Assembly (NCBI GenBank): GCA_928724745.1
Contig: CAKMXJ010000037.1
Coordinates: 868,001-932,000, forward strand
Direction: 5' to 3'
Length of the DNA stretch: 64,000 nt
Origin: Anthracocystis setariae
Taxonomy: Eukaryota > Basidiomycota > Ustilaginomycetes > Ustilaginales > Ustilaginaceae
Shown here: piece by piece, positions 48,892 to 59,135 of the stretch
How positions within the stretch are numbered: position 1 is the stretch's first letter
Layout of the letters: each line of letters opens with the position of its first letter
The notes under the pieces: generated by a model
What the model was told of the DNA's origin: nothing
Seen by the model: only the letters and a program-made list of their open reading frames with translations
Databases searched by the model: none
Position numbers and translations under genes: made by a program

Positions 48892-49503
48892 ATGCGCATG
48901 GTAAGCACTCCACCTCTGGGACCTGGTGACCTCGCTTTGTATTTAGAACGATCGCTGATCTCCGCTATAAATACTGGCTGGGTGGCAGTTATCCGAACAA
49001 GAAGCGAACGAGATCGAGGTAACTTGGGAAGACCAACAATCGATCAATTCGTTCTCACGGCTCAACTCGACCTACTCGGACGTCGAAGAGGACCTCCGGA
49101 TCCAAAAGGAACAAAGAGAAGCCCTTGACGATCTAGCCATGGAACTCGAACTTGCAGACGACGACGAAAAAGTTCTCTACAAAATCGCAGACACCTTCGT
49201 AGCCCTCCCCCACCCCGACGCCATGGATCGACTCGAAAAGGAACAGCAGCAAGCCGACCAACAAATCACACACTTGACTCAACAACTCGAATCATACCAG
49301 CACCAAATGAACACGCTCAAAGTCAAGCTCTACGCCAAATTCGGTGACAATATCAGTAAGTTGCCCCCCCCCCCCCCCTCCCAACCCCCTCCAATCCGCA
49401 AAACAGCACAACACAGTCTCAGTGTCCGAAACAGTCCCACTGACACCTAGCACTCGTCCATTACCACACACCCTCTCCACTCACAGACTTGGAACGAGAC
49501 TAA
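48892..49503 (+). CDS. Prefoldin subunit 4 (GIM3)
   Basis: Three exons, 48892-48900, 48989-49355 and 49487-49503, giving 130 aa. The first exon is only ATG-CGC-ATG followed by GTAAGC. The second ends before GTAAGT, and the last codes NLERD. The sequence reads VTWEDQQSINSFSRLN at the start and the C-terminal KLYAKFGDNINLE, hallmarks of prefoldin 4, with coiled-coil helices on both sides of a short hairpin. Prefoldin is a hexameric chaperone that hands unfolded actin and tubulin to CCT. The second intron (131 bp) starts with a run of about 15 C, a likely site of length polymorphism. It is divergent from ALG1 (405 bp between starts). Confidence 0.92.
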
Positions 49504-49807
49504 CCATCCATCGCCCGCTCGCTCCTAAACTACAATCGTCCACAACTCAACCACCACCACCTGTACTTGTACCGCATACCTCTACTCTCAATCCATCTCA
49601 ACTCAGCAATCCACGCATCCCAACAAAAAAAAACACACACACAAGACAAGAAAGGATGAATCGCATTGTCTACCGACCTAGAGCAACCGCTGAGACCGAG
49701 TCACGAACCTTTCTTCATGACGACGAACGATGACGTGGAAAAACGAGCAAAAACTACTAAAAGAATGGGGGAAAAAAGGGGCCAAAGTCGCCAAAGGCAT
49801 GCATGTT

Positions 49808-51202
49808 TTAAGGATTGGCCAGGTGCAATCCGGCGGCGTGAGCCCTCGCTGCAGCATCTGGAGAAGCCTGCCTCTGCTCCTGCGCCCCCTGATGCTCGTG
49901 CTCGTAACCATACTGCGGTTGGCCCTGGAAGTACTGCGGCTGCTGAGGCGGCGAGCCACCTGGGTAGTGTTGCGCGTACTGCTGAGGACTGTGCGCACCT
50001 GCAGGAGGCGACTGATAACCGTACTGACCATGTCCCTCCTGACTACCCACTTTGTCGCCCACTTGCGAACCGGCCGCCGCACCCACCTGAGTCGAGCCCA
50101 CCGAGAGCGAGTGCGACAATCCAGGTCCTCCACTGTGCGCCTGCGACTGAACCGGCGAAGTGTAGTCGGGAGCCGCACCCCATGCCTCTCCTTGCGGGTA
50201 AGCGGCGCCCGGGTGACCAGCCCACTGCTGCCCGGCCTGCATACCATACTGTCCATACTGATCGGGATAGCCGTGCTGTGCGTAGTACTCGTCGTAGCCC
50301 TGCTGGTGCTGTGCGTACTCGTGTGCGCCGTAAGCTCCAGCGCCAGCTGCACCAGCTGCAGCCCATGCTGCGCCGTTGTCGATATTCTGGTAATGGTAAG
50401 GCTGCTGCGTCATTTCGTGCGGCATATCATCCATCTGAATCTCGTTGACATTGGCTACCGAGCCACCTTTACCTTCCCCGCTGCCTCCGGCTCCGCGACC
50501 GTAAACTGCCTCAGCCGAGTTTTCGTTGACGTGGTCATTCTCCTGTCCAAAGCTGAGCCATTCGACCTCCTTAGCCTTCTTGGCCCTCTTTCGCAAGGGA
50601 AGCAAGATAAGCCAAACCAGAATAATGATGAAAGCAAGACCACCTGCAACACCACCGATGATGGCGCCGAGGTTGGTGCTGGATCCACCACCGCTGCCCG
50701 AGTGGGCGCTTGTAGCCGTTGGGGACGAAGTGGACAGACCGGTGACCACATTACCGTTGGAACCAGTGGAGGTGTATGTGACGGTAACGACGGGGATAGA
50801 CGAGGGCGTAGACGAGGTTGTAACGGGGATAGCGGAAGTGGTGGGTGTGGTGCTTGTTGAGGATGAGGTGATGGGATCGGTGGTGGTAGTAGGAGGAGTG
50901 GAGGTGGTGCTAGTCGTGGTGGGAGTGGTAGTCGTGCTCGTGGTAGTCGGTGTGGTGGTGGTACTTGTGGTTGTAGGAGTAGTGGAGGTGGTGGAAGTGG
51001 TGGTAGGAACGCTGACGGTAGAAACGGAGCTGATTGTTGAGCTGATGGAGGTGGAAGTGTTGATATCGGTGGTTGGGTTTTGGGGTGATCGTGCAACACC
51101 AGCCATTCGTGGAACGTCACCATCAGCAGGAGGAGGAGGAGGAGGAACCGAAGGTCGGTGATCGGTGAGTACCGAAAGAGGATCGGGTTGAGGAGAAGCC
51201 AT
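49808..51202 (-). CDS. Mucin-like single-pass membrane protein, 5' end uncertain
   Basis: 464 codons from the ATG at 51202. The ectodomain (about residues 45-170) is almost only Ser/Thr/Pro with TTTSTTTTP-type repeats, surely heavily O-mannosylated. One transmembrane helix (about 181-205, IIGGVAGGLAFIIILVWLIL) is followed by RKRAKKAK. The cytoplasmic tail is rich in Tyr, Gln, Gly and Ala (YGYQSPPAGAHSPQQY). The layout recalls Mid2/Wsc-type wall sensors. No signal peptide follows this ATG, so upstream exons are expected: an exon 51814-51765 (ATG TCC GCA ... with donor CAG-GTAAGT) is a candidate, and the frame at 51544-51299 is Cys-containing and could be another. The links were not resolved. 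Confidence 0.65.
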   Translation of the reverse strand: MASPQPDPLSVLTDHRPSVPPPPPPADGDVPRMAGVARSPQNPTTDINTSTSISSTISSVSTVSVPTTTSTTSTTPTTTSTTTTPTTTSTTTTPTTTSTTSTPPTTTTDPITSSSTSTTPTTSAIPVTTSSTPSSIPVVTVTYTSTGSNGNVVTGLSTSSPTATSAHSGSGGGSSTNLGAIIGGVAGGLAFIIILVWLILLPLRKRAKKAKEVEWLSFGQENDHVNENSAEAVYGRGAGGSGEGKGGSVANVNEIQMDDMPHEMTQQPYHYQNIDNGAAWAAAGAAGAGAYGAHEYAQHQQGYDEYYAQHGYPDQYGQYGMQAGQQWAGHPGAAYPQGEAWGAAPDYTSPVQSQAHSGGPGLSHSLSVGSTQVGAAAGSQVGDKVGSQEGHGQYGYQSPPAGAHSPQQYAQHYPGGSPPQQPQYFQGQPQYGYEHEHQGAQEQRQASPDAAARAHAAGLHLANP

Positions 51203-51764
51203 TGTGAGATACAGACACGGTTGGATGAGTCGAATCAGCCGAAAGGACAAGGCAGTGGATATGAAGGAAGGTAGAGAGGATGGGACAAGACGCGAGGGTC
51301 AGTATATGCCAAGTTGATACGTCGCAAGTGGTGGCAAAGGACAAACAGGCGATTGAGTAGCTGCAGTAAGTGGATCAGCAGAAGCCGGATCGCCTAGCAA
51401 GAGTGGTAGAGAAGCGCCGACAGGGATGATTTGCACAGCAACTGTGACCCTTGGCTGTGGTTGGCAGGAAGATGGTAGAGAGAAGCGAGCGCAGATGCCA
51501 ATGCGGTCGAGAGGATGCGATGAATGCAGTGAAAAAGGGGACAAAGGCCAACAAGGTGATGGGACACCGACAACCCCGGCTGGCGCTCGAGTGAAGTGGA
51601 TCTTATGCTGTTGCCTTTTGATTCTCTTTTTCCAGAACGCAGGCCTCGAGCTTCTTGGGGCTGCGTATGATGCCGCGTGCGGATGCCAGGTGTGATAACC
51701 ACGCTGTGATGAGAAGGATGGCAGACGGGAAAGAAAGAGGAGGGAACAAAAAAAAAAAACTTAC

Positions 51765-51814
51765 CTGAGCTGACGCTTGTAAAGCGCAGGAGCTACTGTC
51801 ACAGGTGCGGACAT
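51765..51814 (-). other. Candidate first coding exon of the mucin-like gene
   Basis: ATG at 51814 codes MSAPVTVAPALYKRQL up to a strong donor CAG-GTAAGT, followed by a T12 tract. The downstream acceptor is not determined. Confidence 0.35.
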
Positions 51815-54643
51815 TGTTGATGCTGCACTGAGATGAAGTTGACACTAGACGGGTGCGTGTTGCCAAAGTTACAATTTGATGCTGTGCTGCAGGAAGGCAC
51901 GGTGACGGGGCAATGAAGTGGGTATCACTGTCAAGTGGATGCTTCGATGTTGCGAGATGGGCGTCAAATCAACCAACGAGCGAGCGAGCGAGCAAGCAAA
52001 TGGAAACGTCACGATGCAATCGAGGGTCGGATATATGGACGTCGGAAAGCAAAGCTCGCGATCCGATGGTATCAAGACTGTTATCGACGACAACCACTAA
52101 ATAAAATCCAGCAACACGAGTGCGTGCGTGCGCTTAAGCAAAGCTAAATTTGCGAGACCTTTGTCGATCTGGATTTGCGTCTGGGTTGCGGGAGGTCCGA
52201 AAGCACGCTTTGAGCTGGAAGATGGCAAGCGTGGGTAAGGGGATGGATGAACTTTCTACTTGCGTTGCGTGTACTGGACTGAACTGAAATGAACTTTACA
52301 GTACTGTACTGTACTGTACGGTGCTGTATGGTTTGGTTTATGATATGCAGGTGGGATGACGATGGTGGGTTGAGGTCAAGTTCAGAGGTGGTTTTGGGTG
52401 GCTGTGGAGCGGGAAGAGGCTTCTGCCAACGCTATTGGTCGGTGCATCCATGGCGGCGCAAAGTGGCAAGTAGTAAAATTTCGTGGCACAGATACAGTTC
52501 TCACAAATTCAGAGGCAGGCGATCAAACCGGTGAGCCAGCGCCCACTGCCGGTACGCTCAGCACAGTGAGTAGTAGCAGCAGCAGCAGCAGCAGCAGAAA
52601 GGGGAAGTGTGCATGGCCACGAAATCAACACACATCCCGAATTTACCGAGCGCGAGCGCAGAACCAGCCCCAGACTTGCAACAGCTCACCGGGGGTTTTT
52701 TTTTTTTTTTTTTTGACAGCGCGGCGTCCCGACGTGCAGCGCGACACTGGATTACTTGAATATGCACAACGCACTGCTTGCTGCAATCGGAAGGCCAGCC
52801 ACGAGTTACGAGTTGCGAGTTCAATTTCGCCAGAGAATAGTTTTCGGCTGAAATCCGATAACAACAGCCCGCGTGTGCAACAAAAGCATAATTCAAAATC
52901 AAAGTCAGAAAACCACACCACAACAAACACAAACTCGCCCAGGTTGCTTCACAGAGATCGAGAAGTCATTTTTCAAAGTAGTTTTTCCATCTCGATAGAA
53001 GAAGCACGTCAGAATTCGAGTTGAGGAAAAATATAGTGATAATTGTTTTTTTTTTAAAATAAAAAAGGTGTCTCGTGAGACTGGTCAGGATATGGACAGA
53101 CAGCCAGCCAAGCAGCACATGACCCAAGCAGCACATGAACGATGAGGCGGTGCAACTCCGGCGCCAACCGTCACAGCACCAGCGTCAGGTGAGTTTTGAA
53201 TAATGGCCTTCGTCTAGGCTGGCAGGTCGCTCCGCTTGTCTCTCGAGCGACACCTTTGCTTACCACTTTGGGTGTCACACATATCGTAACCCGCCCTTCC
53301 CGTGGTCACACTCCCTTTCCTCTAATCACAAGTTTCACTTGATCACCTTGCCCGGTCTTGAACGGGACTCACTTCTGGCTGCAAAAGGAAATCAGCTTCA
53401 CGACTAACAGTATACGATATCATACTGGATTGGTTTCAATAAGGTGTGACTATCGACTGACTGCCTTTTCCTTGAGGCTTCATTCCAGGATTGAGGAGGG
53501 AAGCGGGAGGTAGGTGAGTGAGTGAGTGAGTGAGTAAGTGAGTGCATGTATGACCGTTGTGCTTTCAGTCCTCCAACTTTTCGCTACTTTCTTCTTGTGT
53601 TGTACTGAATCGAACTGGAATTCCGCAGAGACCTGATCCCCTTACCCTCCTGTACTGTGTATGTGTGTTGCATCATCCAATCTGCCTGTCAGCTGTGCCT
53701 CGGGATTTATTTTTTGTTCTTTCCAATCTTCTTCTTTCTACCGCAACGTAACTTTCTTTTTTTCCCTCCAGCAAAGCGACCACCCTAAACACGGCGTTCT
53801 GGTACAGTACGCAATCATCTCGGGACCCTTCGATTTTGCTTGGCAAGAGGCATGTTTGTCATCCTATCGCATTGTTCTGGGGACTGTGCGGTTGACCGAA
53901 TCGGTGCGGCAGTATATTGTGCATTCAGTCACTATATATGTATGTGTGTGTTTGGGGGGGGGAGGAGGAGAGGGACACAGTCAAGCGACGCGCGTGTGCG
54001 GCGGTGCAGCGAGGCGGGGGGCAGTGCTCTGCCTAAGCGAGTTTCAACGCCGCTTCACGTGAGCGAGCCACCTGGAAAAAGAAAAAAAAAAAAAAAAAAA
54101 AAAAAAACGTGTGGACCCTTGTTGTTCTTTTACAGTATGCTTCGCCGGTCGCGTCCAAATCCCCTGATCTGGAATCGTTTACAATCGGGGAGGGAAGCTT
54201 CTTATCTCGATTCAACCGTGACGCAAGCCTCGACTTGAATCACAACATCAACGCGCCCAACCCTTCTCGTGGTGAGAGCTATATGTGCATTCTTCAAGAC
54301 GCCTTTGAACGCCGCGATTGCAAACCGACAGCCCTTACCCCCCATCGTAGTGGACGTCGCAGTGTCCCCCGCGCATGAATCTTGGCTGGCGGACTTGCAC
54401 ATCCATGCCAAACCCTGAATCACGTCTTCTTCCTCGATCTTAGTCTCAGGGCTCGTCACTCACACCCAAACGCACACCCACACTCTGCTGCTGGCGCTAC
54501 AGTCCTTCTGTTAGCATCTTTGGTTGAATGCATGTGTAGCACGAACCCAAGTGGGGTATCTGTCATGAGCTGTCCAGACAACGTTTATTTCTTCTCATCC
54601 ACCATAACTGTACCGTTTCAAGGGGAAAAGGAGGAATTTGAAC
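51815..54643. other. Long intergenic region rich in simple repeats
   Basis: 2.8 kb without a supported gene. Contents: overlapping TACTG/GTACTGTACTG repeats near 52299-52318, (AGC)n near 52576-52599, T18 near 52697-52714, and an imperfect two-copy repeat AAGCAGCACATGA near 53110-53150. (GTGA/GAGT)n lies near 53514-53541, a G8 run near 53954, and an A29-type run near 54078-54106. Open frames such as 52398-53024 and 54109-54378 have no domain and span these repeats. An unrecognised non-coding RNA cannot be excluded. Confidence 0.5.
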
Positions 54644-55636
54644 ATGACTGCCTCGACCAGACCATCATCGCAAGCGACGCCTGGCACTTGGCAGCTGCAG
54701 CGAGACTTCCACGTTGCAGGCTCTTCCGGTACAAGCACACGGAACCGCCTCAACGCGGCTTTGGGCAAACAACACTTTGTGATCGATCCCAGTGCCATCG
54801 CTGCACCCGCCCTAGCTGGCTCTAGCAATGGTGGTGAGAGCTTGTTCGAACCAGTGCCCAGAAATGCCGACTTCGAAATGCTGAGGGGTATCCTCGCCCT
54901 CCTGCCTCGTGGGATTATGGACTACGACGACGATGAGGATGACGAGGATGATGGTGGGGAGCAAGATCTCGCCGACCTTGACTACACCGTGCGGTCAGGT
55001 GTCATGTACACTCGTTCGCGACTGCCTTCGCTCGACTCGGCGAGCGTGCAGCTCTGGAAATCGCTGCATCACTTCCGCCCTCTCCACGCCGACTATGCAC
55101 TTGGCTACCTGGAACACCTCACCCCACCACATCCAATGCCATTCCATGCCCCTGCCCACGCTTCCAGTTGCCCTGTGTTCTCCTCCACCTCCTCTCGTGG
55201 CCTAGCGCAGCTGCGACGCTCGTTCAACTGGGCCAATCTTCCACCTCTTGCGGAGGATATCGAGCACACATGGTACGGCGTGCTCTTCCTGTCGATCCGA
55301 AAAGCCGGCTCGGAGTCCATCTCGTTCTACCAGGCCGACCGCTTGGCTCACGAAGAAGCTACTCGTTCCGGTGGCCTAATCATGTACTGGTATGGCTCGC
55401 CACATCCCACCAATGGCGCCAATCTGGCAACTTGCATCTGGACGTCACGTACCGCCGCCATCGCTGCATCCAAGCTTCCGCTGCACAAGCAAGCCGCAGC
55501 TTACTCGGCTCCGAGTTACGAACGGTACGACTTGGTGAGGTACAAAGTCGTAAAGCACCGATGTGAGACGAGGTTGCGAATCGAGCCGTGGACCAAAGAC
55601 GACGATGAAAGAGAAAAACTAGATCTTGCCGTATAG
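54644..55636 (+). CDS. UPF0643-like protein
   Basis: 330 aa from the ATG at 54644. The N-terminus is Ser/Thr-rich, then acidic (DYDDDEDDEDDGGEQD, about 90-105). The conserved C-terminal half reads TWYGVLFLSIRKAGSESISFYQADRL with AHEEA, GGLIMYWYG, NLATCIWTSRTAAIAA and YERYDLVRYKV. This is the pattern of the fungal UPF0643 family, whose function is unknown; part of the fold recalls ferredoxin-like monooxygenase (ABM/EthD) proteins, which is only an impression. No signal or membrane segment. It converges on IES6, 132 bp apart. Confidence 0.7.
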   Translation: MTASTRPSSQATPGTWQLQRDFHVAGSSGTSTRNRLNAALGKQHFVIDPSAIAAPALAGSSNGGESLFEPVPRNADFEMLRGILALLPRGIMDYDDDEDDEDDGGEQDLADLDYTVRSGVMYTRSRLPSLDSASVQLWKSLHHFRPLHADYALGYLEHLTPPHPMPFHAPAHASSCPVFSSTSSRGLAQLRRSFNWANLPPLAEDIEHTWYGVLFLSIRKAGSESISFYQADRLAHEEATRSGGLIMYWYGSPHPTNGANLATCIWTSRTAAIAASKLPLHKQAAAYSAPSYERYDLVRYKVVKHRCETRLRIEPWTKDDDEREKLDLAV

Positions 55637-55718
55637 TTTTACCTCTCTGTGCGTGTAGCAATGCGAATGCGATCATAGAATCGAACCACTTGAGACCCGA
55701 ACACTAGGGTGTGCTTGG

Positions 55719-55742
55719 TGTGTGTGTGTGTGTGTGTGTGTA
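55719..55742 (+). repeat. (GT)n microsatellite
   Basis: About 11 GT units in the 3' UTR between two convergent genes. Confidence 0.85.
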
Positions 55743-55768
55743 TGCGAAAGTATCGGTGGAAGACGCCC

Positions 55769-56467
55769 TTACATGATTTGGGAGGCGTCTCCACGAAGAG
55801 AGAGGTAAGCGTTGTCGACGCCCGGCCCGAATTGCTTGATGATTTCGTAGACCTCGACCGAATGGTAGCGCAGACCTGACTTGGGATCGGTGTAAGGTGC
55901 AATGAGACCTGTAACGTCGCAATACTTTTTAGCTGGACGAAGACTTGGTGGAGCCTCGACGGAAAAGTGATTTGGAATGTCTCTCTTTGGCGCATTGGGA
56001 TCGACCTCTTCTTCCGGCGCTGTACGCTCTGCTGGTGTTTCTTGCTTCATCTCATCATCCTGTGCCTTTGGCTGCTCTTGCTCTTGATGTGCACCACCTT
56101 GAGCTTTGGCTGCTTCCTTGGCGAGACGTTCCCTCTCCTCTCTTCGCGCTACTGCCTGGAGTGCAGCACCGACCAACCTGCTCTTCTGCGGCTGCGCTTC
56201 CTTTTTCTTCCTGTCCTTAAACTTGGCACCTGCCGCCCTCATCATGGCTTCCCTCTCGTTCTGCAGCAGTTGCTTTAAGCTCTTGTTCCTTCTGGACAGA
56301 TTGGAGCTCATCTTTGTCATCTTGGCGGTAAACTCTGGCGACTTGAACGGTTTGGGTGCTGCATGGAACGAGAGTGTCTCTGCTAGTGAAGGTGGAGCAG
56401 GCGTTGCCGAGGTAGAAGCCGAGGCGGATGCTGTTATCCCAGAGGAGCGCAATTTCAAGCTGGACAT
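55769..56467 (-). CDS. IES6: INO80 complex subunit IES6 (YL1 C-terminal domain)
   Basis: 232 aa, single exon, ATG at 56467. FKSPEFTAKM and LSRRNKSLKQLLQNERE (about residues 41-75) match the N-terminal Ies6 signature. A Lys/Glu-rich coil carries Gln-rich inserts. The YL1_C domain at about 180-215 reads KKYCDVTGLIAPYTDPKSGLRYHSVEVYEII. Ies6 forms a module with Arp5 in the INO80 nucleosome remodeller and is needed for ATP-coupled sliding. It differs from Vps72/Swc2, which shares the YL1_C domain, by length and the RRNKSLKQ motif. The insert of about 60 residues before YL1_C is longer than in yeast. Confidence 0.88.
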   Translation of the reverse strand: MSSLKLRSSGITASASASTSATPAPPSLAETLSFHAAPKPFKSPEFTAKMTKMSSNLSRRNKSLKQLLQNEREAMMRAAGAKFKDRKKKEAQPQKSRLVGAALQAVARREERERLAKEAAKAQGGAHQEQEQPKAQDDEMKQETPAERTAPEEEVDPNAPKRDIPNHFSVEAPPSLRPAKKYCDVTGLIAPYTDPKSGLRYHSVEVYEIIKQFGPGVDNAYLSLRGDASQIM

Positions 56468-57423
56468 ATTGTCAATGGGTATACGGGATGGATGCGGAGA
56501 TGAAGGAAGAGCGTTGTAATTAGATCAAGAAGCTGCGAGGAACAGTGGGTCCGAGCGATTTTTTGTAGCACGGATTGCAATGGCCGAGATCCGACCAAAG
56601 AAAATAGAGGGAAAAAAAAAAAAAAAGAATAAAAGCATGTGAGACCGGGTAATTTACTTTTCCTTGATTAATTGTTACTGATTTTGGACTCATTTTCGGT
56701 GTTGGTTGTTTTTTTTCTTATCAGTTTTCTTTTTTGACAGGAGAGCGCCATTTCTGGGCAGAAAGAGAATTTGGGCAGAGTGTTTTGATATGGAAAGGCT
56801 CGGCTTCGGTAATGCACCAAACAGCACCATGCATGCATGCATTGATTGCTTGCGTCTGCACAGTCGGACAAAACAGTCCAGTCCAGTACTCCATCCAATA
56901 GCCCGGACGCTACTGTACAGCACAGTACTCTCTACATTGCAAAGGAACCGTCGAGAACAACAACTACTTGGAAACAGCACAAAGTCACACCTGACTTACA
57001 TATAAAGCATCGTGAAGAAAGACATCCTGGCGAGCGAGACGAGCATGTGTTGTCGCCGAACTTTGCTGCTTCATGATGTCCAGTGAACTGTAGAGTTGAG
57101 AGCCGGTTGCAACGAGTGCCAAATTAGTGCCGAGTGCATTGGAGCATGAACCCAACACTAGTAGCGGGTGGCTGTCCAACTTGCCGGGACTGTAAGCGAT
57201 CTCGAATGGTTCTGAAGAACAAACGTCCTTCCCTTCAGACTCCGCTCGACTGACCCAGACCCTTTTGCGAGCCATGGATTTCAGTGCCACTTTTGTAACA
57301 CCAGATGTGTCTTGCTCCATCGTTCTCTTCGATCCACTACATTGTCATATGCTTTAACCTACAGATCCCACTCTCATCAAGCTATAGCGTAGAACAGCAA
57401 GATAGAGCCACGAACGAATCAAG
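56468..57423. other. Intergenic region between IES6 and the PI-PLC gene
   Basis: No supported coding region. A14 near 56611, several T/A-rich runs, GCATGCATGC near 56831, and ACTGTACAGCACAGTACTC near 56911-56929. A minus-strand frame at 56985-57320 has no domain. Confidence 0.5.
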
Positions 57424-59031
57424 ATGGTGCTCAACTGCTTCCGACAGCGTGCTCCAACCCAAGCTGGAGCTGTGAAAGCTTCGGCAAAGCAATCGTGCGA
57501 CTCATCCACCAGCACTTACATCGACGAAAAGCACCACGGCCATGATTCGGTCTCGCTCCACATCCACAACCGCACCTCGACCGAATTCCTAGCCCAATCG
57601 GTCTTTGGCGCTGTCAAGGCGAATCCCAAGTCATCGCAACTCGTTTCGTCCAGCATCCCTGCCTCGTCCAACACCGGCGAAGCAAGGTTTGGCATCCGCA
57701 GCACGCCCGTTCGAATTCCTGCCAGACAAGGCATCAAGGTCCCCTCGATCAAGATCCAACCCTCAACCGCGGCCGCCTCAGCAGGGTATAGCATCGACCT
57801 CACGCTCAACCCGCGCACCAGTACGTTGGGAGCATCGGGACTCGCTGCCACTCTCGCGGCACCTCCCGCCGCCCAACCTGCCACAATGGTGGTGGTGGTG
57901 GTCGCTGCAAAGAGCAAGCGAGCCTCGGATCAAGCGGAGACGCGGCGAAAACGGATATGGAAACCACTCACACTTTCGTCGACTGATGGCGATCATCGAC
58001 GGCAAGGCGGTTCTGCCAAAACCCCCTTCCAGGCGATGCAATACATGGAAGTCAGCACCAACACGATGCACGTGCTTCTGCTCCCCAATGTCGACCTCTC
58101 CTCCTGGATGGCCAACCTACCGGACAAGGATCTTCTCTCGTCGCTGTGCATCCCTGGAACGCACCAGACATGTGCAATGTACGGCTATCCCATCTCCGCA
58201 TGTCAACAGCCCGATGCCAGCGTGAGCTACCAACTATCGCGCGGAATTCGATTCCTCGACATCCGTCTGTCGCTGATCGGTGAGCCTGGCAACCAAGTGC
58301 TGCGTGCCTACCATGGGGTTTCGGACCAAAAGATCGAATTCGGCGCGATCGTCGCTCAGATCTACACGTTCCTCTCGGCCAACCCCTCCGAGGCGATTGT
58401 TATGTCGATCATGCAGGAGAATCGCGAGTCGGGATTCCAAGACGCCATCTTGACGCATGTCAATGAAAACCGAAACGCTTGGTATCTCGGTACGGGTATC
58501 CCTTGCCTCGGCGAGATCCGTGGCAAGATCGTCCTCCTCTCGCGCTTCGGTAGCTCCACCGGTCAACCGGGCGGAATCCATCCACCCATTTGGCCAGACT
58601 CCAATCCCACCCCGTTCAGCTTCCTTCTCCCCGATGAGAGCAAGGCGGTGGTGCAGGACTGGTACGATATCGGCACGCTCTCCAACGTGGCGCGCAAGGT
58701 GGCGCTGATCGAAAAGTGTCTGGACGAGTCCGGATCGGATGCGGCGGTGTTGGGCTTGAATTTCAGCAGTGGCGCGAGCTGTCCCAGGGCACTGCCGCCT
58801 TGGGTGGCCAAGGGAACAGGCGATCAGGACAGAGCAGATACGCAGCAGAGCGGTTGGAGGCATCATTTGGGTGTAAACGCTTGGTTGGTCGATTTGATCG
58901 CTACGCGGTTACATGCAGCCACGGGTGTGCAGAGAGCAGGGCTGATGAATATCTTCGCTATCGACTTCTTCGATCAGGATAACTTACCAGCAGACTTAGC
59001 AACACTTATCGTCCAAGCTAACTTTCAATAA
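57424..59031 (+). CDS. Bacterial-type phosphatidylinositol phospholipase C (PLC X domain)
   Basis: 535 aa, single exon, ATG at 57424. The first 200 residues are basic and low-complexity without a signal peptide; they include a beta-rich RIPARQGIKVPSIKI segment. The PI-PLC X domain (about 215-530) starts MANLPDKDLLSSLCIPGTHQTCAM with the catalytic His in GTHQT (about 246). IRFLDIRLS follows, with the second His in YHGVSDQKIEFG (about 297), and then EAIVMSIMQENRES. Enzymes of this family cleave phosphatidylinositol or GPI anchors to inositol 1,2-cyclic phosphate and diacylglycerol, without the EF, C2 and Y modules of eukaryotic PLC. Related proteins occur widely in fungi. The N-terminal part may be membrane-peripheral. 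Confidence 0.82.
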   Translation: MVLNCFRQRAPTQAGAVKASAKQSCDSSTSTYIDEKHHGHDSVSLHIHNRTSTEFLAQSVFGAVKANPKSSQLVSSSIPASSNTGEARFGIRSTPVRIPARQGIKVPSIKIQPSTAAASAGYSIDLTLNPRTSTLGASGLAATLAAPPAAQPATMVVVVVAAKSKRASDQAETRRKRIWKPLTLSSTDGDHRRQGGSAKTPFQAMQYMEVSTNTMHVLLLPNVDLSSWMANLPDKDLLSSLCIPGTHQTCAMYGYPISACQQPDASVSYQLSRGIRFLDIRLSLIGEPGNQVLRAYHGVSDQKIEFGAIVAQIYTFLSANPSEAIVMSIMQENRESGFQDAILTHVNENRNAWYLGTGIPCLGEIRGKIVLLSRFGSSTGQPGGIHPPIWPDSNPTPFSFLLPDESKAVVQDWYDIGTLSNVARKVALIEKCLDESGSDAAVLGLNFSSGASCPRALPPWVAKGTGDQDRADTQQSGWRHHLGVNAWLVDLIATRLHAATGVQRAGLMNIFAIDFFDQDNLPADLATLIVQANFQ

Positions 59032-59135
59032 AATGTCGCTCCACTTCACATCTCTCGTAATCAACTCGGATGGTGGTACTGCTTCATTACGTATGTGTAT
59101 ATTAGGCGCGGGCGACCTATCTCTATAGGGGGTGT

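Noticed and set aside
52398..53024. 208-codon frame and its minus-strand partners
   Set aside because: It passes through (AGC)n and T18 repeats that account for its Ser and Phe runs.
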